A stretch of 64,000 nucleotides of DNA from Eretmocerus hayati (GCA_029851415.1 CM056742.1:85922748-85986747), one strand, 5' to 3'. Counted from the stretch's first letter, positions 32,915 to 44,131 are shown. Notes: generated from the sequence alone by a model not told the origin. Program-made: numbers and translations.

Positions 32915-34170
32915 CTAGGGTAGCTAAAAATCAGCTAGTGATAGCTGATTTCGTCAGCTAACGTGAACGGATTTTCACTGATTGAATCAGCTAATACGCT
33001 GGGTTATGAACGATGATATACACCGTTCGGGAATGTTTCTTCCTGCGCACTGGGTGTCACGTGATAAATTTTTGGCTCTAGTATTAGAATCGTTCGTGCA
33101 GTGCAGTGGGATCCATTTGATTACCCGATTTCTAAGTCCCAAGTAGTGCGTCTAAAGTGGGCCACCTGGATCGAAAGTGGGCCACCTGTATCGTAAGTGA
33201 GCCACCTGTATCGAAAGTGGGCCACTTAGATCGAAAGTGGGCCACCTGGATCGAAAGTGGGCCACATGTATCGTAAGTGAGCCACCTGTATCGAAAGTGG
33301 GCCACCTAGATCGAAAAAAGGGCCACCTGGATCGAAAGTGGGCCACCTGTATCGTAAGTGAGCCACCTGTATCGGAAAAGGGCCACCTAGATCGAAAGTG
33401 GGCAACCTAGATCGAAAGTGGGCCACGTAGATCGAAAGTGAGCCACTTGGATCGAAAGTGGGCCACCTTGATCAAAAGTGGGCCACCTAGATCGAAAGTG
33501 AGCCACCTGGATCGAAAGTGGGCCACCTGGATCGAAAGTGGGCCACCTGTATCGTAAGTGAGCCACCTGTATCGGAAGTGGGCCACCTGGATCGGAAGTG
33601 GGCCACCTGGATCGAAAGTGGGCCACCTGGATCGAAAGTGGGCCACCTGTATCGTAAGTGAGCCACCTGTATCGAAAGTGAGCCACCTTGATCGAAAGTG
33701 GGCCACCTAGATCGAAAGTGGGCCACCTGGATCAAAAGTGGGCCATGTGCGTGCCGTAAAAAAAGCGGCGTGCCACGCCACTTTCCACCGCTCGGAGGCG
33801 CTAAAACTCATACTTCCCATAGCACGTTATACGCCTGAACCTCACCTTCCGACCAGGAAATAAAGATCTCTCGATCTCCATATACTTATGTTGTCGTCAT
33901 ATTAGACTCCTTCTCAATATATCTTCCTTCGATCCAATGCTGATCTCGAGACTGTATAGTGTATACGGCACAACACGAATATCGTTTAGCTGAAAAATCA
34001 ACTATATTAGCTGAGATTCCATCTGTGTTAGCTGACTGAATCAGCTATTATAAGCTGATTTTTCAGTGAACGGTTTTTTACTGACACGAATAGCTACTGT
34101 AGCTGAATTTCAGCTACATTAGCTGATTTCCAGCTACAATCATTGATTTATAGCTGATTATAATCAGCTA
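32915..34170. repeat. AGCTGATT-palindrome element flanking a minisatellite
   Basis: Both sides (32915-33000 and 33985-34170) are dense in TAGCTGA/TCAGCTA motifs in both orientations, many as AATCAGCTATTATAAGCTGATT-like palindromes. GTGAACGGATTTTCACTGA on the left and CAGTGAACGGTTTTTTACTGA on the right also correspond. The interior includes the 20-bp minisatellite. It probably is one TIR-like element of the short-palindrome type. Exact ends are unclear. Confidence 0.5.
33151..33750. repeat. 20-bp minisatellite, about 29 units
   Basis: The unit GTGGGCCACCTGGATCGAAA repeats tandemly with variants at few positions. A two-unit variant (CTGTATCGTAAGTGAGCCAC followed by CTGTATCGAAAGTG) recurs at about 33185, 33265, 33345, 33548 and 33648, giving higher-order structure. 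Apparent long frames on the minus strand are a consequence of the repeat (three units = 20 codons), not genes. Confidence 0.92.
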
Positions 34171-34417
34171 TATAGGGCCTCCGGTGGCACAAAATGAGTA
34201 AATATCGAACGAATACGCCTTAGTTCGTCGTGACTTGGTCTGGAAAAGTCGTTAATGTGTTCGTGTCGATATTAGAACCCGGATTTGTGGATTTATTTCA
34301 TCAGAGTTATCGATTTAAACGTGATTTTTGTGTTTGCTGATTTGATCAGCAGTTTGACGTCCAATGGGAGTAATAGCTGATTGATGCTGAGTTAGTACTT
34401 CTCATCCTCCTCAACAG
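34171..34417. other. Sequence upstream of the possible exon
   Basis: No motif recognised. It ends in a pyrimidine-rich tract and CAG (ACTTCTCATCCTCCTCAACAG) that could serve as a 3' splice site. Confidence 0.3.
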
Positions 34418-34555
34418 CCTGTCTCTGGAGAGCCCAATAATACACCTCATGGAAATTCTAAAAATTCTAGTGACAATAATCGAGAATTTCGTATTGGATC
34501 TGCTGTTATGAATTTGCATAACTGTTCCAATATTCATTTACATTTTCATAGATAA
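34418..34555 (+). CDS. Possible terminal coding exon of an unknown host gene
   Basis: After the splice-acceptor-like CTCCTCAACAG, 45 open codons run to TAA at 34553-34555. The peptide is hydrophilic, Asn/Ser-rich at first (SGEPNNTPHGNSKNSSDNNRE) and ends in a His/Asn-rich patch (HNCSNIHLHFHR). An AT-rich 3' UTR follows, with AATAAA at 34681-34686. Acceptor, open frame, stop and poly(A) signal in order make this the best host-exon candidate in the window. However, the peptide matches no family I know and no upstream exon was identified. Confidence 0.35.
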   Translation, partial: PVSGEPNNTPHGNSKNSSDNNREFRIGSAVMNLHNCSNIHLHFHR

Positions 34556-34778
34556 AAGTCATCATTTGCTATTATCCAAGTAGCTAATTGTAAAATATTC
34601 ATTTTTGTTTACACACATGATTACATATTATAAATTTTTTCTGTATTTCTAGTATGTAATTTTCAAACGCTTTTCCACTAAATAAAATGAAACATTCCAA
34701 TTACTTCCGTTTGTATTATTTACATTGGACCATTATCTACAGAAATCTGTTTCACCATACGTTGCGTTATATCTCCAT

Positions 34779-34952
34779 ATGCCTTCTGAGTCCCCTGCCA
34801 CCAGAACGACGATAAGGCGACGACTCATACCACATCGTCGCGAAAGCCCACGGGATTCACTTTCTGATGCACGAAGAGCAGCTTTTTTCAATGCATCTAC
34901 ACCCCTACCAGAACGCGTTGAAAGCACGCACTTTCAAGTACGAGTAATATGA
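34779..34952 (+). CDS. Unknown short ORF, low support
   Basis: ATG at 34779, 57 codons, Arg/Ser/Pro-rich (TTIRRRLIPHRRESPRDSL). It stops at 34950-34952 downstream of the poly(A) signal described above. I do not recognise it, and composition alone makes it slightly more gene-like than neighbouring frames. Confidence 0.18.
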   Translation: MPSESPATRTTIRRRLIPHRRESPRDSLSDARRAAFFNASTPLPERVESTHFQVRVI

Positions 34953-34979
34953 ATATCCAAAAACCCACCAAACTTGTAT

Positions 34980-35330
34980 TACAGACGCCTCACAGATCGA
35001 AATAGACGCATCGTTTGAGGAACTTTCGGAACATGGTTCTTCAGATCTTTGAAAGGTCTACAAAAAAGTTCTTCACACATTTTTCGATAAAACGGTCCGA
35101 TTTTGAGTGATCGAAAGATTATTGAGGGAACATAGCGAAATCGCCGATTTATCGAAATGGGCCTCCATGTACTCATACACGGGAAGAATGATTCTACTCG
35201 GCATTTCGAGGCGTGAACCGGTACGATTTCGGACGAAATGGATCCTTACTGTGTAGGATCTCCTGAAAAACACCCCATAGATGGTATTGGTGTCAGTTTG
35301 GTGGTACTTATCGTAGCTTGAAGCGAGGTG
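34980..35330. other. Fragmentary repeat DNA left of the large palindrome
   Basis: CTTCACACATTTTTCGATAAAA and nearby words echo 22.8-23.1 kb, suggesting a small related fragment. No gene seen. Confidence 0.3.
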
Positions 35331-35334
35331 TGCA

Positions 35335-37942
35335 ATATTTTTCAACGTATGAAAAAAAGTTTCCCGCTTCTCAGAAAGCCCTACGATTCCCGCTTTCGAA
35401 CGTCCAAATCGACCGAAATGGGTGTGAGCTACGTCTGTTCTACGGTATGCGTTTTTCCAAAAAACGCTGTTCTGACCATACCAGTACTCTGATCTATCTC
35501 CACGGATCGAGCTGAAACTTGGTGAAAATACTCTCCAAATCACCTGAAATCCAACGAAAAAATTTTGTTCTAATTATTGCCCATGGGTCCGAAATATGAT
35601 TTTTTTAATTCCTCGATTTTCCATGCTTTTTGATGCATTTCCCTCGAGTAATCAGGGGCGAAGCACTGGTCATGGAGGGAGTCAGTGGGCGCTGGACCTA
35701 GATAAACCTCAAGTGCATATCCTTTGCACATCCTCGGGTGGAGTTCGGCTTTGTTACTAACTACTACTTGCACTCCACTTCGTGCTTGGCGCAGATTTGT
35801 AACGGGTTTTGTGAGCAAAAATGACACAAAACCGTGAAAGTGGAGCCTGCGTACACCTATCGCAAATCGGTCGGAGGCGATTCCAGTTGAGACCGCCCAA
35901 TGAAGTGAGGTCAAAAATTAGATATCCTCCGGGATAAAGTATATGATTCTAGAGCTAAAATGAGGTGACACGTGTTTTTTTGTTCAGCCCAGATCGACTT
36001 TGCATCGGAGCTATGCAAATTTCCAGTTTGGAGTCGAAAATTGAGATTGGTACTCTGGAGTCGGTAAAAGCTCCACAATTTTGCTCTTAGTCGGTCTTCT
36101 GAGACAAGGCTTGGTGTGGAAAATCGAACACGACGTACCTCATCAAAATAGAATCATATGGTGTTTCAAATTTTTGCATAGAGTTCCAAAAAACGACAAT
36201 TTGATGAAAAATGAAAGATTGCAATCACTCAAAAAGATAGATTCGTATCTCTTTGACAATTTTTTTGAGCGGAAACTGTAAGAAATTTTTCCGAAAAACT
36301 TCAATCAGCTGGTTGAAAGTTCAACCAATTTGGTTGAAAATTCAACCAGTTTGGTTGAGAATTCAACCAGTCTATTCAACCATTTGGTTGAAAATTCAAC
36401 CAGTTTTGTTGAAAATTCAACTAGTTTATTCAACCATTTGGTTGAATTTTTAACCAAGTTGTTGTATTTTCCATTCAACTAGCTGGTTGAATTTTTCATT
36501 CAACCAGTTGGTTGGTGTTTTTCGGAAAATTTTTCAAAGTGTACTCTGAACGATGCCAAACATGATGCTCCTGCTCGAGTACACGCTAAGAATTCGTGGG
36601 AAGCGCTGAAAAAATTTCCTGAAAAAGAATCCAAAAAACCAGATTATTGTTGAGATTTGGTTACAGCTATTGTGAAAAAGGTCTATTTCCTTTTCCAAGA
36701 GTATCGTCATTCAATGGAAGTGTTCCAAGACGGTTGATTTCGGGGGATGTCGCTAATTCCCGTTTTTGAGTGATAAGTGCTCAATTCAATGATGGATCCC
36801 GAAATTAACCATCTTGGAACCCTTCCTTGGGATAACGATACTCTTGGAAGAGAGAATAGACCTTCCTCATAATAGTTGTAATCGAATTTCGACAATAATC
36901 TGGTTTTTTGGATTTTTTTCAGGAAATTTTCGTAGCGCTTCTCACAAACGTTGAGTTCCTACTAAAACAGGAGCATCGTGCTCGGCATCGTTCAAATTAC
37001 TCTCAAAAAAATTTTCGAAGAGATACGAATCTATCTTCCTGAGTAATTGCATTTTTCCATTTCCCATCGAATTTTCGCTGTTTGGAACTCTATGCGAAAA
37101 TTCGAACACCATCGGATTCTACTCTGATGAGGTGCGTCGTGTTCGACTTCCCCCAAGCCCTGTCTCAGGAGACCCATTAGGAGCAAAGTTGTGGAGCTTT
37201 TACCGATCTCAGAGTTGCCAATCTCAATTTTCGACTCCAAACTGGGAATTCACATAGCTCCGATGCAAAGTCGATCTGGGCTGAACGGAAAGACACGTTT
37301 CACCTCATTTTAGCTCTAGAACTATATATTCCTCCCGGAGGGGATCTGATTCATTCACCTCACTTCATTGAACGGTCTCAACTGGAATCGCTCCCGAGCG
37401 ATTCCCGATAGGTGCACGCAGGCCTCACTATCACGGTTTTCTGTCATTTTTGCTCAACAAACCCGTTACAAATCTGAGTCAAGCACGAAATGTAGGGCAA
37501 GTAGGAGTTAGTAACAAAGTCGAACTACACCCGAGGATGTGCAAAGGATATGTTCTTGAGGTTCATCTAGGTCCAGCGCCTACTGACTCCCTCTATGACC
37601 AGTGCTTTGCCCCTGATTACTCGAAGGAAATGCATCAAAAAGCATGGAAAATCGAGGATTCAAAAAAAAATCATATTTCGGATCAATGGGCAATAATCAG
37701 AACAAAATTCCCTCGTTGGATTTCAGGCAATCTCGAGAGTATTTCCACCAAGTTTCAGCTCGATCCGTGGAGATAGACCAGAGTACTGGCATGGTCAAAA
37801 CAGCGTTTTTTGGAAAAACGCATACCGTAAAACAGACGTAGCTTACACCCATTGCGGTCGATTTGGACGTTCAAAAGAGGGAATCGTAGGGCTTTCTGAG
37901 AAGGAAGAAACTTTTTCTCATACGTTGAAGAATATTGAGATG
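35335..37942. repeat. 2.6-kb palindrome (inverted repeat with short centre)
   Basis: Left arm 35335-36740 is the imperfect inverse of right arm 36790-37942. Landmarks: CAACGTATGAAAAAAAGTTT / GAAACTTTTTCTCATACGTT, CCCCTGATTACTC / GAGTAATCAGGGG, GAGCATGATGTTTGGC-type block near 36560 and its inverse near 36975. The centre is near 36765 (TCTTGGAAC/GTTCCAAGA). Arms have diverged by substitutions and small gaps, so it is not recent. The left arm alone contains the 36274-36544 insertion. Frames inside are not recognisable proteins. Confidence 0.8.
36274..36544. repeat. TTCAACCA/TGGTTGAA palindrome array element
   Basis: Ends are inverted (ACTGTAAGAAATTTTTCCG at left; CGGAAAATTTTTCAAAGTGT at right). 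Between them about a dozen alternating TGGTTGAA and TTCAACCA motifs sit at roughly 20-bp spacing. The opposite arm of the large palindrome lacks it at the matching site (about 37010), a paralogous empty site. Confidence 0.75.
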
Positions 37943-38357
37943 CGCCCGAACGGCATCTATTTGAAAATGATCTAAAAATCGGAGAAAAGTGCTTTTACAT
38001 ATCGTCATATAGAGTAGGCGCATTTGGTTTTGAGAGTATCGTATAGTTTTTCCCTGCAAATTAACGCCAGAACGAAGGAAATGCGACCCCGCAGATCTCG
38101 CCACGATATCTTCGATCAATTTCGCGATTTTTCGAAAAATTGCTTCAAAAGGTCTTTTTCCAAACTTCCCGAAATACTAGCGGACGTGAGAATTTTTCTG
38201 AAAGGCTGGAACTCTGGGAAAATTCTTATTTTGGTTCCTATTTTCATGTGAAAGATTGGCGAAAAGATTCGCGAGGGTCGCCCGCGCGAATTTGGCTGAA
38301 ATATACTGATCTGGCCCATATGATATTTCAATGGAAAATTGAAAAACCCAGAACATA
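37943..38357. other. No recognisable feature
   Basis: About 415 bases between the palindrome and the SINE body copy. Only short frames. Confidence 0.35.
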
Positions 38358-38560
38358 AAAATCCCTCTGTGATGCACCCACTATGAAAGTGGAGTTGAAA
38401 GTCGCAGTTTGACATTTGTCAAACTATGATCGCCACCTGAGCGCGACGATAATAAGTGGCTCGAAAGAACGATAAATTCATTCATTAAATGTATTTTCAT
38501 CAAACCGAGTATAGAGTCAAAATATCGATGAGATCTACCTCATCGGTATAATTCGCGAAT
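38358..38560 (+). repeat. SINE body copy (head missing)
   Basis: AAATCCCTCTGTGATGCA, CACTATGAAAGTGGAG, GATAATAAGTGGCTCG and AATTCATTCATTAAATG follow in the same order as the body of the SINE at 30288-30473. It then extends through the GATGAGATCTACCTCATC tail seen at 29430. The tRNA-like head is absent. Confidence 0.8.
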
Positions 38561-39723
38561 ACGAATATTACAAGAGCAAGAAAGGGGATCAACGGATACG
38601 GTACATGGGCGAATCTCAGGATTTGGGCGACTTTGTGATTACGAACCATTTCACATCTTAGGAGACATGGTTTTCGACAAGTGAGGTCTTCCACTGGAAA
38701 TTTTCAAGAATTCACTCATCCTCAACACTTTCGAATGCTTCTGAAGTCCATATTTTGCTTCGGACCAACGATATAAGACACTCTGTGCGAGAAAACTCGA
38801 TTTGTCAGCTTTCACAACGATTTTCAGCTGCACGCCTTAGCTTGTAGGTCCAAGGGCGATTGATCAACCATCCTGAAAATTGGATGGGTGATTGATTTAC
38901 TTTGAAGAATTGAATTATCTTTGCCTCACAGCCGTCCTCGCCGAGATGCGAGATCTGATGGAGGTGGTTGGTGAGTCACAAAATTTTTGTCATTTTTAAG
39001 AATCGCTCTTGCTTACGATCCTGTCATCGAGGCGATGAAAAGAATGAAATTATGGAGACGGGATCTGATTCAACACAAAGAAACCTATGAATCCAGCCGA
39101 GTCCCATTGATGTCATCAAATCCTGTTGGCTGTTGTCACGATGGAAAGAAAAATTGCTCCTGCGTAATTTAGCCTTGGAAATGTCTTTTTCTTATGGGAC
39201 ATGAAAATGTGGACCCCGTTGCACCTGAAACCACGTGTAATTTGATTTCTAGGATAACAGAAACGTATATACAAACTGCCCCTATCGTAGACCTACCCCG
39301 GGAGGAATGCGAGGCTCATAAAAATTGAGGGTTAACGGAAACGTGCATTTTGGTGAGTGTAGAGTATCTTTATTTCGTAACAGAGGCCATTGGGAAGCGT
39401 CGTATCATGTTGATCATGACTTTCCCTCACTTCTCTGATACCAAGGTCATCTCATTTCTGCGAGAAAGTATTCTCATGAGAATGATTGTAACACGAGGCC
39501 CCCATTTAAATGCATAGGATTATTCGTTATTCGACCGCAAGTGCGCAGCGAAACTATAAAATGAGTTACGCGACTATTTTATCATTGTTTGAGTACTACT
39601 TTACCCAAAAGAAGTTTGCCGGGTATGTCCTGCCATATTGAAAATTTCCAAATTTTTCACCGAAAGTGGCCCGAATTCTGAGATTCGCCCATATGGCCAG
39701 TTGAACTATATGCGTCATTTTTG
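38561..39723. other. No gene recognised
   Basis: About 1.2 kb. A 25-bp inverted pair, GGGCGAATCTCAGGATTTGGG (38605) and CCCGAATTCTGAGATTCGCCC (39672), may bound a degraded element. No coding motif. Confidence 0.35.
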
Positions 39724-42222
39724 TTAAGGGGGTTCGGAAGCTCTACTTTTACCGACCTAGGGGACTTCGTGTGAGCTGGGTCTAGTGAATGATAGGAAAT
39801 TTGATCGGACGTCGGCGTTACATCATCACAGTTATAGTTGAGGAATTCTTAGCGCGGGCAACCGCTTGAATTTCTGCTGACATTCGCCCCTTGACTGTTC
39901 GGCTCAGAAGTTCTTATTGCAGGAAACTGCTTGAACACTGTTGTTGCCTCACGTGATGCTGATTAAAAATCATAACTGTAGTCCCAAAACTTGAACTGTT
40001 AGAATTTTTGTTTCTTCATCAATTATGATTCTTCACTCAGAAATTCTTGTAACAGATAACTGCTTGAATTTCTGTTTTTGTTCAATCAAATTCTAGTTGC
40101 AAACAATGAATAGCTTGGAATTCTGTTTTTTCATCAAATCTCATTCTCCACGCAGAAATTCTTGTTGCAGATAACTGCTTGAATTTCTGCTATTGCCCAA
40201 TAAAAATCTATTTGCAAACAATGAATAGCTTGGAATTCTGTTTCTTCATCAAATCTAATTCTTCACGCAGAAATTCTTGTTGCAGATAACTGCTTGAATT
40301 TCTGCTATTGTCCAATAGAAATTTAGTTGCAAACACTGAATAGCTTGAAATTCTGCTCATTCGTCAATTCTAATGCTTCGCTCGAAACTTCTTGTTGCAG
40401 ATAACTGCTTGAACTTTCGTTCTTGTCCAATCATACATTGATTCCATTAAACACCTCTCGTGACACGAATCATTACACGGATGCATTTATATGTGCTTGC
40501 TAGATATCTGTGTACTGCAGCAAACAAGGTATCAATTGGGCATTTTTCATTCCATTTGGAGATACTTCCTCAATATTCAATGAATAGCATAGTCAACTCT
40601 GAAACTATAAATTGTGCATCTCAGAAAAATCTCTATAATCGATCCAAAGAATTAGATGGTGACCAATGTAATATCGTTCATGCTGTTTTTTTAATCTAAC
40701 CAGAAACCTGTCCACGTCCAACACTAGTGGCAAGATCGTCTCTCACACTTTGGAGTTTTGAGACTGGTTAGGTCTATTATTAATGACGGTCCAAGAACAA
40801 TTTTTGTGATATATGCAATAGAGCCCTGGTATTTCTAATTATTTTTCTATGATATAATTTCATTGCGTAATAATCTAATCCAATAATCTCAGCTAGACTC
40901 TGACTCGTGGTACATGGGTTGTTACTGACTTGACGTGCCACTCACATTCTTGCTAGAGACTTGATAGAGAACTGGCTGGCGTAGGCTAATATTTTAATAG
41001 GTATAGCAAGTTGTACAGGGAACATCTACTTCATCAAACGTGTTATCCAGAGAGAGTAGTACATCTACGCCCTTGGTGGAGATGGGTAACCCCAATTTGA
41101 AAGAAATCTTGGTTTAGAAGTCAATCAATGTAGAAACTAGAGCCATACATCAGTCTGGATGTAATTCAAGGATCATTTTATCTGGAATTGAAGTATTTCT
41201 CTCATAATGCTATTGAATTTTCATTCTCAAAATGAGTTCCCGTATTAATTCAACTTCTTCATATGTCACAAGATACAAATCTCTGAGTTGAAATTTGTTC
41301 TATTTTTACAACTAATTGAAACATCTCCAAGATATTTAGCAAATAAAACAGATTGTGAATAACTCAAATCACATCAGGATTACAGAGATGATCAAATCGA
41401 GCTATGATGAATCCTTTTCCACGCGCAGACTTTGCAAATCAATTACTACTTACCACCAAGGAGAATGGCGCCTTGGTTCTCACGCTATGGTTATTAAGTC
41501 AAGAAAAGTTATGGAAAACATTAGCTAAAGCTTGTGTTCTTTTTGGTCCCACAACCACCCACAATGTTATCCTGATAAGCGTTCAGCTGGCTGCGTATCA
41601 TACGTGTTACACACATTCGAGACCCGAGCGCGCCTGTTTTCCCAGCAGAGCCACCATCAGAAACAATCAGAAATGTACGGGCCGGGCAGCAGCAGTCTCA
41701 GCACTAGCAGACGTTTTTGTTTACTCGGCAAGATGGTGGCTCTCTAGGGAAGCGCGCTCGCACGGATATATATATGTAGCCAGCCGGCCACTCATCAGCT
41801 GTTCAGCGCAGCGCGAATCGCCCAGCTCACACGCGTTTGTTTACATTTTGGGTGGTCATACGCTCGTGATAGTTCTTGATTTTTTATAATTTTTATAGGA
41901 TGAGTTGGGCAAAAAGGGCTCTATTAGCTTAATTCTGTGGGCTCGATTCACCATCTGGTACAACCTGCAGGGCGATATAACTCGATTTGAAAGAGAACTC
42001 ACCATTCTGAGTAAAGCAGTCGCTATCTTGGTAACTGAGAATGCTGAGTTCTCCTCCAAATCATAATGAATCACCCTGAAAATTCATGAGGAGCTAGATA
42101 CGATCCACAGAAATAACCTAATAGACGGGATTTTTCAAGATATTGCGTAATATTTGAGTAATAAATTTTTTCGTGACGAGAGCCGAGGTCGGTAAAAGTA
42201 GAGCTTCCGCACCCCCTTAATT
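39724..42222. mobile_element. TIR element, about 2.5 kb, TTAA at both ends
   Basis: TTAAGGGGGTTCGGAAGCTC at 39724 and its inverse ending CACCCCCTTAA at 42222 are about 38-bp inverted ends sharing CTCTACTTTTACCGACCT. TTAA at each outer edge could be a piggyBac-type target duplication or part of the repeat. The interior holds the hairpin tandem repeats (39900-40435). It also holds a 161-codon frame (41404-41889), which is not recognised and ends in a low-complexity stretch. No transposase motif was found, so it is non-autonomous. Confidence 0.6.
39900..40435. repeat. Tandem repeat, about 115-bp unit, each with a hairpin
   Basis: About four and a half copies. Each has CAGAAATTCTTGTTGCAG, ATAACTGCTTGAATTTCTG, then AGTTGCAAACAATGAATAGC and TTCTTCATCAAATCTAATTC. 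CAGAAATTC and GAATTTCTG form a 9-bp stem around the GCAGATAACTGC centre. The first copies are more diverged. Confidence 0.8.
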
Positions 42223-42899
42223 ATTGCGCAATACTTCCCGGTTGCCCAGGTCGACGATGATGGGGGTGAGATGGATCGCTGAAGATGCCGCCCAGGGTGC
42301 AGCTGAACAACAGCATCTTCTAGGGAGGAGATTGAAGGGCATGCCCTTTCAAAGACGCGGGGGGGGGGCATTGGATTCAGAATCGGCCATAGAACAACAT
42401 ACTATCATGATGTCGATAACCGTACATGAATGTTCGACCTCCTGAAAAGGCCTCGAATCGATTCGTTTCCTACATGAGCAGGGTGTGCTAAAATGAATCA
42501 AATATCAATTCTCGGAATAAAGACACGCATTCCCGTATTTTGGACATTAGGGAGACATGAAGAGAACGAAAACCATGTTCGTGGCTCACAAAAACAGGTC
42601 GAGGCGCCGGTCACATTGCTGCCCTGCGTATCACCGCGGTGATGTGCATATTATCGTCACGGCATATTGGCCACTGCGATCTCGTGCACATCACGGTGCG
42701 AGCATGCCGTGCCGGGCGCTGGCGTGGGCCAGATCCACGTGACATCCTCGTGAGTAGGTTTTGGTCTCTTCGTGTAAGAACGTTGGTAGGAAAATTGGGT
42801 TCTTGGCACCTTGGGGTGCCGATATGATGACGTTAGTCGAAATTTGTGTATCAGTTTTTAATTGTCACATACTCTGAACAAAAATCTCCATCGCGATTG
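42223..42899. other. No recognisable feature
   Basis: Includes a G9 run at 42360 and moderately GC-rich sequence at 42600-42750 (CATCACGG/CCGTGATG words). Nothing assigned. Confidence 0.35.
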
Positions 42900-43480
42900 G
42901 AAAATCAATGCGGTCATTAAGGATTTCTTGATTTCTCCCTAGCTGTGATAAAATTTCACTAGGGTGCGATAATTCTTCATGAAATATCCCAAAATTGATC
43001 TCCAATTATTTCCGTTCGATTCGCCACGAGTTCTGCGAGTTCACCCATTTTATTTGCCCTTTCTTGCATCAGTTCGAAGGACAAATTTGTGAATGCTCCC
43101 TAGCCCTGGAGAAATTGATCGGTCTTCCCGGTTGGTTGGATTCAGGTTTGGAACTTTTCAATGATTTCATAAGTCTATCTGCGCTTTCCTGCGTCTCTTA
43201 AATTTTCCCCTTCAATTTCATTATATGGCTATCATGTTTGCATTGTTGTTTCAAGGTTTCGCATCCCGCCTGTATCTTCGACCAGGTTGTATTGAGTTCT
43301 TTTTGTTTGAGATGAGTACGTATGGAGATCGATGATGTGAATTATTCTCCACGACGTGTGGTAGGTGTACGATTTATCTAATTCTCTCATGATCAATCCA
43401 AGGTTTCGCGAGTTTGGTTCGATGTTCATTTGACCATCATATTCCGTTGAAACTCTGCAGATTTCATAGTTTTCCAGCAT
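42900..43480 (-). pseudogene. Possible retroelement envelope (baculovirus F-like) fragment
   Basis: On the minus strand an 82-codon frame (43232-43480) contains a Y.....W.II..IDL..Y segment. This is the arrangement seen near the N-terminus of errantivirus/BEL envelope proteins related to baculovirus F proteins (short strand, Trp, then a D-L-..Y motif). Further left, a frame around 43040-43080 has a heptad-like stretch with NRTEII, in the expected order, but stops intervene. No fusion peptide, furin site or membrane segment is identifiable. Any such gene is long dead. The assignment rests on a weak pattern and may be wrong. Confidence 0.28.
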
Positions 43481-43927
43481 ATATTCATGAACAGATAGTA
43501 CAAGGACGGAATGATGAAGAAAGATGTTGCTTCTTTCTGGGGAGAGTTGATCTCAAGTTAGATTAATTTCGTGTGAGTATCGAGTGATAGTTTCATTCAT
43601 CCATCATGAATTCCTGTCGAATGGGAGAGAGAAAAAGGAAGAGGGACTATTCGACGTATTTTCATCTAGTCTCAATTCAATCAGTCTCAAGAGCCTTAGT
43701 TCGTGCGCATGTGCAGAAAACGATGTTTACCTATCACTGAGAAAATTCCATTCCAAAAAGTGCGTAATAAGTTGCTTGGATCACCTCAAACTTCTCTGAG
43801 ACCATTTTATTCTGAGAGAACACAAGATATTACATTTGATATGTGATTTTCAGAAAAAGAATAACTTTCTGAGGAATCAACCATTCAGTGAGAAACGCTC
43901 TTTTAGCTCGAGGAGGCCTATGAAACG
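43481..43927. other. No recognisable feature
   Basis: About 450 bases with short frames only. Confidence 0.35.
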
Positions 43928-44131
43928 TTGAGAAGACATTTGCGAGGATGGTTTGATAGGTTTCTTGACGCCCATCCAGATGCCGTGAACCGCAAGTATA
44001 TACCTGTCGAAAAACTCAAGATATTATCATTCGACGGAATAAAGAAGCATCGACTTTCACACGATGAATTTCCACTCGCTTCACGGATATGCGTGCAACG
44101 GAGGGATGAAGTTTTTTTTTGGGTTCCATAG
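43928..44131 (+). CDS. Unknown 67-aa ORF
   Basis: The frame is open upstream of the annotated start (GAGGCCTATGAAACGTTGAG...), so it may be part of an exon. It is rich in Arg/Asp/His (LRGWFDRFLDAHPDAV..., KHRLSHDEFPLASRICVQRRDE). No family recognised. It has a cleaner amino-acid composition than nearby frames, which is the only reason to list it. Confidence 0.2.
   Translation: MRRHLRGWFDRFLDAHPDAVNRKYIPVEKLKILSFDGIKKHRLSHDEFPLASRICVQRRDEVFFWVP

Noticed and set aside
33152..33735. Several overlapping minus-strand ORFs of 64-99 codons with regular FDPGGPL-like repeats
   Set aside because: They are produced by the 20-bp tandem repeat, which lacks stops in these frames. There is no start context, no flanking exon signals, and three phases are open at once.
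33151..33750. CRISPR-like regular array
   Set aside because: Units are contiguous 20-mers without unique spacers, in a eukaryotic context.
38590..39695. TIR element bounded by GGGCGAATCTCAGG / CCTGAGATTCGCCC-like words
   Set aside because: Only about 25 bases match and the outer flanks give no duplication, so it stays a weak hint in the spacer entry.
41404..41889. 161-codon ORF as a host gene
   Set aside because: No motif, lies within the TIR element, and its second half reads through low-complexity TATATATG and repeat-like sequence.
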